In this document: positions 54,375 through 64,000 of the stretch, piece after piece
How the letters are laid out: the number at the start of each line of letters is the position of its first letter
How positions within the stretch are numbered: the stretch's first letter is position 1
DNA from: Heliopora coerulea
Lineage: Eukaryota > Cnidaria > Anthozoa > Scleralcyonacea > Helioporidae
Direction: 5' to 3'
Assembly (NCBI GenBank): GCA_030142905.1
Contig: JASJOG010000272.1
Location: 214,001 to 278,000, forward strand
Length of the DNA: 64,000 nt
Position numbers and translations under genes: made by a program
The notes under the pieces: generated by a model
What the model saw: the letters and a program-made list of their open reading frames with translations, nothing else
Databases searched by the model: none
Told to the model about the DNA's origin: nothing

Positions 54375-55695
54375 TTGCCAAATAGCAACGGTGGCAGTTA
54401 AAAGGTTCCCGAAGGTCCATGTATTGTCCCTTACGGACCTCACTTGCTTCGTCTACACCTCAAAATTATTCGACTTTCAGTGTTTTTTGCCACAGGTTTT
54501 TACTGTACGCTTCGCATCGTGGTTCGTAATGAAAGACTGGATAATTTTGACGCTACGATCTCTCTCTTATTTATAGAAAGTACTGTACAAAAGTTGAGCC
54601 TACATATTGCGATTTCCAGTACACATGGCTCGAATCATGTTCTGTATTGTTCGTTATATTTTTCAGCAGATTCTTTCTTGGTGAGACTCCTTAAGTAAAT
54701 AGGATGCTTAAACATGATAATTTGAATGACTAACAAGCCAAGGTTTACCTAAAAACAAATAAAAAGATGTTTCGTCAAAAATCATGATCATATTCATAAT
54801 ATTTGCTTGATTAGGAAACGCCGCGGCTGGATGTTCCGACAATCATTACTGTCTCAAAACCAGATTATCTGACAAAGGGTTTGTCTTGTTTATGAGCTAA
54901 GATTTAGAGATATTTACAAGGTATTTATTTTCGGATTATGTTTTCTCTTATAAAACCAGGTAGATTGTTCTAGATGCCCAAACATTTTGGAGAGTTCTAA
55001 GTTCACATTAAGTAAAAAATACAGTAGTACATTAGCGGATCCTCATACAGGTATATTAGTAATTAGTAAGATTTTTTTTTCTATTTAGACTTTTGGCTGT
55101 CTCACCAAGGCCTTCTAGTGTGTAAAAATATTTTGAACAGTAATTTCTTGTAAAAAAATATTGTTCATAGTACATGTTAGTAATGTGCACATCTGATTGC
55201 CGATCTTTTATCTCTACATTCTCCTATATAATGATGGTCAACGGTATGCTAAGTTGTGTTGCAAAGTGAAGATGTGGCAACCGAGTAGCTATGTCAGCGG
55301 ACTCTGACTGGCCATTGTACCGTCTTGCCATAGTACAATGGCTGGCCGTCGTTCCATGGCGCCATGGTACAATAACAAGTCCAAGCAGCTATTTCAGAAC
55401 CTCAGACATGAGCCCTTGATCCGAGAGGGATCGTCTGTCTGTTCAAGAACCAAAGATGGTTAACTACAAGGCAAGGGGGTTCATTTTACCAAAAGTAACA
55501 AAAAATGGAGGGAAATATTGTGCATAAATGCAACGGCCAAGTCTGACATCTAGTACTCTTGTAGATTCATAATAATCCTACTGCTGGCACTCCAGTTACT
55601 TATGAGTCCAAACTTAGCCATTCAATAGGCTCAATAACTCAGCATTGAGCGAGAAAAACAATGGAAGAAATGAAAACAGTCGGACAATTACTTAC
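54375..55695. other. intron or flank, no exon recognised
   Basis: The last ~40 codons expected for an SLC43 protein after the exon ending at 55696 should lie in this direction, but no convincing reverse-strand exon was found here. Near 55310-55375 there is a small palindromic patch (CCATGGCGCCATGG). Confidence 0.4.
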
Positions 55696-58600
55696 CCAAG
55701 TTGGATCGCCACTGCACGGTCCTTCGATTAAAATGAACAGCGGAAATTGAAGAAGTGAAACCAAAGCGCTGATAAATGTGCTAAGACCATATAAGGCACC
55801 ACTGTGACGTAACGGAAACCTAAATCAATGACAGTAAGGTCATTCTATTTGCAAATTTTATGAGATTTTATGTGTAACATATTATCAATAACTTTTATGT
55901 GTAATATATTATTAATTACCTTTATGTGTAACATATTAATTGCCTTTAAATGCAACATATTAACTACCTTTAAGTGTAACATATTATTAATTACCTTCAA
56001 GTGTAACATATTACTTTTATGTGTAACATATTAATTATCTTTAAGTGTAACATATTACGTTAATGTGTAACAAATTATCAATTACCTTTATGTGTAACAT
56101 ATTAATTACCTTAGGTTTAACATATTATCGATTGCAACAGACTGTAATTAATTAAGGAGATTTAACTTTTTTACATAATAATGAAGGGTTAAACCATTTG
56201 CACGAGTTCCTCATCGGCATTCAAACTCTCGTGTTCACTGACCGAGACCGAGAAAATGAACAGTGCACGAAACTAAACCGAGTGCTCCACTTCATTTCAA
56301 ACTCGTTGCTAGTAAATTAGTGAGCGTTTTACACCTTTTGCAGTTCATTACCAGAAAATATACTATCATTAACGCCAACCATAAACTCATTAACGCAAAA
56401 ACACATTCATTTTACTCAATCGACACTTATTAGCGTAGATACGCAACCATTTGCATCGAAGGGCATTTTATAGCGCCAACAGACGACCATTAACACCATT
56501 CTACTATACATTAGGAATAATAAAATTTCAATTAGGCAAGACATTTCTCTTGTGAACAGCAAAAGGTGTATGTATATCCCAACAACATATGAAAAAAGTG
56601 GGATTAAAAACTTTTGATATAAAATTTCAGCGCACCACACGAAGTGAAACACAGTGGGAAAAGTCCAGTTTAAGCATGAAATACATCATGACTAGGGAAA
56701 AACTTTCCCAGCTTTTTTCAGATGTCAGAGTTTTCCGGCATTTATTTTGAAAAGACCTTTGCGGATAACATTGAACATGAATAGTATTTAAGCACGGCTC
56801 AGCGTTGCCATGACAGAACATGGTCTCACGTGGTAAACAGTAACCAATCAAAACTTACATAAGCACACAGGGCGACAATTTACATAAAACTCCATGTTCG
56901 TTTGTATTCTGTACACAAAACATGAACCTCAGGAAATTTTATCAGCGATAAAAGCCCTTGCACGTTATCAAATATGTGCAGCCAACTGGAGAATATGTCC
57001 ATTGAATATTAACGAGTTTTTGAAGTTTGTTTATCTGAAAAGTATTAAATGGGAAACCTTTGCATGTCTTTATGATGCGGGTATTCAACTTTTGTGTGCT
57101 TAACCAGATCACGCCAGAATTGTTTTGAAAATCTATTGAAATCTGGTTCATGCATCCAGTACACAAACATGAAATCACAAATGTTGGCACCGTTCGGGGT
57201 AAAGGGTTCAACCTGGTAAACATAGCAATGTAGAGAGTAAAAAAAATATATCAATTTATGAAATTTATTATACGACAGAATTTTTGAAAATCCACCAGCT
57301 TGGATGCAAATTATCAGTTTTTATTACATCATGTAATAGTTTACTATTATGTTCGTTAATGCAATATCTTTCCTGAAAGGAATTTTCAGAATAATATATT
57401 GAAGAGGAGAGGAAATAACTCGTCTCCATTGCGGCATTTTTGAAAATACGCCAAAGTTTTAACACCATTGTTAACATGGTAACAACAGATCATTACTCTA
57501 TTGACCAATATATTGAGTTTTTGAAAGTGTTGTTATTCTTAGGTATACTCAATATTAATCTAAAACCACAATAAAGATAGAAATGTCCATAAAAGAATAC
57601 TTTACAGATTGGAAGAATGTAAAATATAAACCAGAACGACATTCTCACTCAGTCAGCCGGGAAATAATTAGCAGTTGTTGGCAAATTTACTTACTCTTTG
57701 ATAATAAAAGAACCATGGCACGAATACACAAATGATCTCAACAGAGTATGAAGCAAGAAGCACAACACCTAAAGGACATGGTAAAAAGCCAGAACATTAG
57801 AGGCGGCTGTCACTGAACTATCGATATGGCGCTGAAATGCGATGCATTAGTAATCCATGGAAACTAGTATTTATGTACAATCGTAGCCAAAAATATTGGG
57901 GCAGCACTTACAAAACAACGCCCTTTCCTCCTTAAATGTTCCAAGTTTTTGGTCATTTTTTTTGCCGTGCATGTGACACTGACACCGCGTAATCTTACCA
58001 GGTGGAGTGCGGCGGGATTGTTGGTGAGGTGTGGGAAAGGAGCTATATTCTCTCTTTTTCTTTTGTATGGTTAGCAGAAAGTCATTTGTGTCGCTGTCTC
58101 GGTTATTCTTGGCTATGATGGTAGACTATGTAGTCTATGTTATTGCAAGGGAGGGTTCAAGCGGGAGTCTTAATCATTGGACTATATTAGTGCCAGTATA
58201 AAATACGCAACAGTCATTTAACTCTTAGACTACCAGTGGGGTCGTACATGGCCGTACGTTTGTTCTTGGGCTTATCAGCCATACCAAAGCAACATGATTT
58301 GTTAGTTCTAATATTGTTTAAAAAACGATCAAACAAGCGAGTAAAAGGAGCCCAGTCTCTTCTCCTCCCCCCTCCCTCCCCCTTCAAGGGGAGAATGAGT
58401 TCACGAGTGTAGAGTTTCTACAGAGTACCACCCACACCGACCCACTCACACCGACCCACCCACACGTGGGCTCCAAGATTTCGGGGACGTTACTTTTTGG
58501 TATATACTCGCAGAGTAGTCATGCTGCCTTTCATGTAGGACATCCTTTTTTCGGGATTCTAAGAAGATATCACGCATAATCGCATACTGAGTGGATTGAC

Positions 58601-61600
58601 CTGAAAGATCTCACAAATTTTCGGTCGTTTAAGGGTTGAATAATTGCTCATTTCCGCAAATACACCGCTTGAGATCAGATTCCTTTATTTATTTATATAT
58701 ACTCGCTGTTTTGTCCCGAGATGCGATGAAACGTTAGTTAGTTTGATATTATTTATTGGCTTGGTTTCGTGTTTTATGCTTGGCACTAATATTTCTCCTA
58801 AGTTAGATTATGTAATATTGTAATATTTACATGATGTTTATGTGTCTAAAACACAGATTACATAACATTTAAAACACCAGCAGTAGTGCTCTAGAGCGTT
58901 TCATAAAGTAAGGCAACAGCCAAGCGTTTTGAACTCGATAAATATAAGCACTTAATGAGAGTTTATTAAATGGTTTTAGGAATAAACTATTTTATAAGTT
59001 CGGGCAGAAGCTAATTTATTGAGAACAGAAAGTGTCAGCAAACTTTATGTTTTGTAATTATCGTCACTGTAATTCTATTTCACTTTTCTTATTAATTTAC
59101 TATTTTACACTGTCATGATATTTATTTATTTATTTAATATAATTTTATAATCATGTTACATAACATCAACCTTTTACCTTTCACTAAATCAAGAGTCTAT
59201 TTACATCATTTACACACATTACAATCCTGACTTTGGTTTGTGTTTTCCACAGGAATTATCTATTAATATATTAGAAGTGTAAGAGATGAAAACACAAAGC
59301 TCATCCAGATATTCAAATTTTAAACATGAATACAACCAGCCGTTAAGCTTTGGCCAAACGCTTTCAACATTTTGTTCAACCACTTTAAATGTTGTTGAAA
59401 GATGTTGAACGATATTGAAGTTAGGGATGGCCAAACGCATTCAACATATTCCACCATTGGTAAGATCAATGGAAGTGTTGAGCATATTCAATTTTTTTCA
59501 AGCGCTGAACATGTTGCACGTAACAATGCTCGACGACGTGGAATGAAATTTTGAAAGCGTTTGGCCAGCGCTTTAGTTACCATATCACTAAATTTTTGCA
59601 TACTTTATAACTTTGATATTTCCGATTGACTAGTCTAGTCTGTATCATGTTACCTGGCAATAGCAGTTTCGATAACCATTGAGTATTCTGAGAAAAATAC
59701 AAAAACAATGGAAACTACGAGATTACATGAGACCGGTACTAATTCAGACCGCTACCAAAGTGAAACTTTTCTGATGTCTTTGCACGAGACCTGAATGAAA
59801 CTAAAGCCATGTTCTTGCAAATATTTCTGACCGCATTCCGAGTTTCCGTTAATTCCCAGCAACAATGTTTTCCTTGTTCGTCACATCAATGGTCGGTTTA
59901 GAGGTATTTTACGTTTTCATGAACAAAATTTCGTATTGATCCAAGTTTGAATCGGTCTGAACTCATTCATGTCGGTCCAACGCCTGAAATGTGTGAGAGC
60001 GGTCCAAGCTGATTTTTCGAACTGGTGACAAAGGTTTATATGAAGGGCGGTCTCAAGTCATGTCGTTCTGACTTCGGGCCGGTCTCATGTAATGAGCCCC
60101 TACGAAGATTGACAGCATTTTTATTTTCCAACTTGTAGTCATCAATCCTGGCTCAGAAAATATGTTGATCTACAGCACGACAATGGAACGTTCAATAAAG
60201 ACATTAATCAACTGTCATACGTACCTGGAGGTTTAAAGATGGAATTAACACTCCAATAGTCAAAAAGATTGAAATAAATCCAGTAAAGACAAAAGATAAA
60301 ATTACTGAAAAACTATCATGTCTTCCTTTGGGTCTCCAGTCAAGTAAAAATCCAGGAAGAAAAGAAAACAATATTCCACCGAACTGGATTATCCCGAACA
60401 TCGTGAGGTAAAATTCAACTAAAAAAGCAGAATGGCCTTTTTCAGTTTAATTGTGGTACTAATAGTGAGTTATTTTGGGACTATTCCGAAATTAGAATAC
60501 ACACAACAAACGATTATCGTTCTTTTGGAACTATTCGGGAATAAGAATACACGGAATTAAGGACTAAGGAATAGAAAGTCACGCAGCATTTCGTATGTTT
60601 AGATCACATGCTGCATTCAAACACGGAAATCCATTGGGTGTTTCTTAAGTCTAACACACTTCATAGAGTTTGGATATTGGACAAAACATTTTTCCTTGGG
60701 CTTAATCAAGACGTACAGTCCTGGAATAGAAGAGACCCTTAAAAATTATACGTGCAATTTCACATGCAAAAATTAAGGGTGTATCTGCATAAAAATTTCC
60801 AGCCCTACTCCACGAGATCTCGGGATAGTTAATAGCTAGAACTCGCCTAGGAGGGCTGGCCCTTCTCACATGTAAACGAAAACAAATTTTACAAAGGATT
60901 TCACAGGGAGACGAGATCTCGGCAAGAAGGGCCAGCCCTGCTAGGAGGGCTAGCTCGCTTCCATGTAAATACCACCTAAGTATTTCACAGTTGAATTGTA
61001 AGTTTCAATTCCATATGTGAAATGAAAATTTTTTTTGCAATTAATGTCCATACGTGAATCTTCTATTACATATGTAAAAACATGCTTAGTTCGCACACCA
61101 AAATTTCACATGTGAAATTTTGAACCGGGGTTCATTTCACATATGAAGTAGGTATTTCGTATGTGACAACGCTCCCATTTCATGTGTGGAATGAAAATTT
61201 CATGTGAAAATGTTGCATCTCAATATGTTTTCCACATGTGAATTGCCATGTGAAATTTTCGTAAGAGAAGTTTTCTTTTACCTTCGTCTGTGTCGTTGGA
61301 AAGGCGTTTTAGGTTTAAATTTAACATCCCAACAAAAGTTAACAATCGTAGGACGTGGACAGATAAAAAACAAGTATGGATAATGTACTTTGGAGTCTTG
61401 ATGATAGACAGAAAGGTCTCTTTATCTAAAACAACAAAAGAAAGAAATGCATAAGTTGAATTTCACAAATACAAGAATAAACGTATCTTTCAGGAAATTC
61501 ATTATTCATCAGGAAAGTACAAAATTAAATACGTGTAGAAGGTAGATCGTCCAGGTTAGTGTGGTCTTGAGAAAGACTATTGGTGACTTACGTTTTCGAC

Positions 61601-64000
61601 GGCCTCAGCAGCGGTCATCTTCACTCTCTTCTTACGGCTCTGAAGATGGCTGCTGCGGAGGCCGTCGAAACGTCATATACGATATTGGTCGTTAGCATAT
61701 GCCTCGCAGGTGGATAGCGTTTTTTGAGCAATCTGATTGGTTCTTCTACCTCAGAAAATCCTCCGTTGTTTACCTCCGAGGAAAAGAAGATGGCGTCTAG
61801 TTATGTCTACGCTACGGAAGAACTTCTTTTCAATAAACGAAGTCGCCGTGCCATACAACACCAAAAAAGAAACGTAATTTGGCAATTAAATACTCAAAGA
61901 TATGTATTTCTTTTATTTTTTTAGCGATAAATACACTCAAGATGCATTTAAAAATGTTTATTTACAAATGACGAGTGGGCGACAAGCCAACATCTCGTAA
62001 AATTGCCGGTAAAAATTTCAAAAAAATATATTTGAAAACAATTTTGCAAGGTATATGCTAAAGCAATTATTCACCTCAGTGTCGGTGAATAGTGTAGATA
62101 TTTCCCTCCACTTCGGTGAATAACTGTTCTTTATAAGTCAAGATGGTGATCTCCGAGTTTTAGCAAACAGCACTGACACATTATCCAATTCTTGTTATTT
62201 TATACAACAAATTCGATGCATTTGATATGATAAAATTTGACGTGATAAAATTGAAGTAGTTAATCAAGTACTTTATCAACGTGTTTTTCACCTGCTGGAA
62301 ACCTTTATACTAATGATTTAATCAGGCAGATCAATTGAACTGTACTTTAACCACTTGATGGATGAAAAAATCAAAATTAAGGATTTCATGCAGTTGCGCC
62401 TTGATGAATAGAAGAAACGGTTCGAACGCGGTTCGGAGCTAACTAAAGAACCACGACATCAAACGTTAGCGAAAATTCTTTCCAGACTCAAAGTTTGCTT
62501 AGATCCTGAAAAACTAATTTCGAGACGATATTCCTGACGGGATGTCAGTGGATATAGCAAAATCAAAATGCCACCATCAATGCTGCATTTTTTCAGTGAT
62601 TTCAACAAACATGTAATAAATTGCTTGTAATCTTTCCTTTATTAGGGACTGATTACATGGGAAAAATTAAATTTCAGCCCGGCTGAAATTCAGCCTGGCT
62701 GACCGGGTTGAAAAAAGTTTTGATTACATGAAATATTTCAGCCCAGGCTGAAACTGAAATCGGAAGTGAATCCAGACAGGAATATGTCGGTAGCCTCTGA
62801 TGTTTTGGCAATTTGCATCTTCCCACACCTGACAATCATCTTTTCAGCCCGGGTTGAAATTTTTTTGTGCGATTACATGAGATTTTTCATCCCGGTCAAC
62901 CGGGCTAAAGTTTTCAGCCCGGGTAGCTAAAACCGGGTCGAAACTTTCTTCATGTAATGGCGAGCTCTATTTTTCAAGTATTTCATCCGAAGGCCGGGCT
63001 GGAATTCTCCATGTAATCAGCTCCTAAGTTTCTGCCTTTTTGACGTCGGTCTCTATGCTGTCTTTTCCGGACAATTACATGATGATGGCTAACGTCACAT
63101 GGGCTAAGAAAACCGTTAGTTTAGATTTGTTGAGAAAATCGCCGGTAAATTCAACCATGTTCGAAAAAAACTTCGGTAACTAAAAACGTTGTGAAATCGT
63201 CGGTTGTTGAGAAAGGCGACTTTGAAAACAAAATCGTGATTGTTCAACCGGACTTTACAGGAAAATCATCTCGATCTTACATCGAAGGGGGCCATCGACT
63301 CCCCCTGCCACTTCACCAAATATTTTAAGAGCAAATAGCAACCAGATTTAGAGATTATGCTTTAAAATTTATGTACATTACCTTGGTGAAGGTCACTTTC
63401 ATTTACTAATGTAGAAGTGTCCTGAATGTTAGTAATTTTTGTTGTGGAAGAACATGACATTTTTTCATGAAACTTCTCGTCATTTGAGTGAACACTGGAT
63501 CGATTTTCGACTTGAATTTCTCCTTCATCTGTTAAAGTTTCAGTCTTATTGAGACTGACAGGTTTTTCTGGACTTTTAGTCTCATTTGGTTCTTCATCAC
63601 TAACATCCTGGAAGTGAATGCTTCTTTCATTTTCACGAAGACACTCTATTTTATATTCGTCTGGTCCTACTTCGCCAACATCCTTAAAATGAACGTTTCT
63701 TCCATTTACATGAAAACGCTCAGTTTTACATTCATTTCGTTCTTCTTCACCGGCATCCTGGAGATGAATGGTTCTTCCATTTTCATGTAAACACTCAATT
63801 TTATAATCGTTTGGTTCTTCATGATCAACATCCTGAAAATGAGTGTTTCTTCCATTTTCATGAAAATGCTCAGCTTTACATTCATTTAGTTTTTTTTCAC
63901 CAACATCCTGGAAATGAATATTTGTTTCATTTTCATGAAAACGCTCGATTTTACATTTATTTGGTTCTTCAGGATCAACGTCTTGGAAATGAACGTTTCT
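55696..64000 (-). CDS. SLC43-like MFS transporter, partial, with a repeat-bearing loop
   Basis: Exons on the reverse strand: 64000-63382 (runs off the window), 61425-61282, 60418-60225, 57768-57695, 55819-55696. Phases agree throughout, giving 385 codons. The first exon is a hydrophilic loop with 25-residue tandem repeats. Then come TM7 (KYIIHTCFLSVHVLRLLTFV), FYLTMFGIIQFGGILFSFLP with the MFS-type LDWRPKGRHD, SVILSFVFTGFISIFLTIGV, a helix LCFLLHTLLRSFVYSCHGSF, and FPLRHSGALYGLSTFISALV followed by SLLQFPLFILIEGPCSGDPTW. These match the C-terminal half of SLC43 facilitators (LAT3/LAT4 type, plasma membrane, neutral amino acids or purines). The N-terminal half is outside the window and the final exon was not found. 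Substrate cannot be stated. Confidence 0.8.
55850..56130. repeat. AT-rich minisatellite around TATGTGTAACATATTA
   Basis: Nine or more imperfect copies of CTTTATGTGTAACATATTAA with variable spacing of about 25-40 bp. Intronic in the SLC43-like gene, immediately upstream of its 55696-55819 exon. Confidence 0.85.
56332..56568. mobile_element. MITE related to 5628-6052, TA-flanked (237 bp)
   Basis: The ends CACCTTTTGCAGTTCATTAC and AACAGCAAAAGGTG are followed by TA. The left ~200 bp match the left half of the 425-bp relative, including CGCAACCATTTGCATC; most of the right half is deleted. Confidence 0.75.
57087..57227 (-). other. open frame in an SLC43 intron, status uncertain
   Basis: After an AG near 57228, the reverse frame VEPFTPNGANICDFMFVYWM runs 55 codons to a stop. 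It cannot be joined in the phase that links the exons on either side, and it interrupts the conserved order, so it is not counted as an exon. It could be an alternative terminal exon or chance. Confidence 0.2.
59343..59573. mobile_element. MITE with TTGGCCAAACGC inverted ends
   Basis: Left TTAAGCTTTGGCCAAACGC and right GCGTTTGGCCAGCGCTTTA are inverted. GGCCAAACGCATTCAACAT repeats in the middle and AACATTTTGTTCAAC-type motifs recur. Non-coding, intronic. Confidence 0.6.
60758..61262. repeat. cluster of TTTCACATGTGAAA palindromes
   Basis: Many copies of CACATGTGAA or CATATGTGAAATG occur, including a 24-bp palindrome at about 61100-61123. The left part has inverted GGGCTGGCCCTTCT/AGAAGGGCCAGCCC and CGAGATCTCG. 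It looks like nested MITEs in the intron before the exon ending at 61282. Confidence 0.6.
61540..61690. repeat. inverted pair of Penelope-type tails
   Basis: On the reverse strand, AGTGAAGATGACCGCTGCTG then GGCCGTCGAAAACG; on the forward strand, CTGAAGATGGCTGCTGCGGA then GGCCGTCGAAACGTC. The two hammerhead-like modules face each other with ~12 bp between. Confidence 0.65.
62642..63027. mobile_element. MITE with GGGACTGATTACATGG ends
   Basis: Left TTAGGGACTGATTACATGG and right CCATGTAATCAGCTCCTAA are inverted. Subterminal TTTCAGCCCGG and GATTACATGA motifs recur in both directions. A TAA/TTA target would fit Harbinger-type MITEs, but this was not settled. Confidence 0.65.
63580..64000 (-). repeat. 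75-bp coding tandem repeat in the SLC43-like loop
   Basis: At least five and a half units in frame. A consensus would be RNxHFQDVxxEEPNECK followed by IERFHENG, 25 residues each. Units differ by replacements such as KDVGEVGPDEYK, while the frame is never broken. The array continues beyond the window end. Confidence 0.92.

Noticed and set aside
57045..57254. An extra SLC43 exon (VEPFTPNGANICD...)
   Set aside because: Its phase does not fit between the exons ending at 57695 and starting at 55819, which join directly and restore the conserved FPLRHSGALYG motif.

Overview
The window is eukaryotic, most likely from an anthozoan cnidarian such as a stony coral or sea anemone. This is inferred from intron-rich genes, an NLR-like gene with a purine-nucleoside-phosphorylase (PNP) type N-terminus, a THAP/Kolobok transposon, HIRAN-like transposon cargo, and dense Penelope-like, hAT, mariner, LINE and tRNA-SINE debris. 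No species name can be supported. There are no prokaryotic operons and no CRISPR array.

Four host genes stand out. (1) At 1310-18053 (+), GTF2H1, the TFIIH core subunit p62. Fifteen exons with consistent phases give 487 residues to the stop; the N-terminal ~55 residues lie outside the visible exons. (2) At 20050-27910 (-), a complete three-exon gene of 1217 aa with the order PNP-like domain, NB-ARC NTPase, kinesin-light-chain-like TPRs. It is a candidate innate immune receptor. (3) At 43493-48491 (+), a complete two-exon type II membrane protein of 367 aa resembling DUF288/STELLO-like glycosyltransferases. (4) At 55696-64000 (-), the C-terminal half of an SLC43-like MFS transporter whose central cytoplasmic loop carries 25-residue tandem repeats that run off the window end. 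Its last exon was not found.

At 32340-36817 lies an apparently intact 4478-bp Kolobok-type DNA transposon with TTAA target duplications and long inverted termini. It carries a six-exon THAP transposase of 847 aa and, on the opposite strand, a 226-aa protein resembling the cytoplasmic 'ballast' domain of P2X7 receptors. This is the most interesting single locus.

The rest is mostly transposon debris. It includes a 563-bp mariner remnant, several TA-flanked Tigger-like elements (one with a HIRAN-like gene), at least three non-autonomous elements with 8-bp duplications of hAT type, LINE ORF2 tails, a Gypsy gag relic split by two insertions, tRNA-derived SINEs, and many Penelope-like 3' ends. Several Penelope-like ends contain hammerhead-ribozyme-like folds. 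One such end at 29277-30238 is joined to a ~99% identical inverted copy of GTF2H1 intron plus exon 2, suggesting retrotransposon-mediated transduction or a recent inverted duplication.
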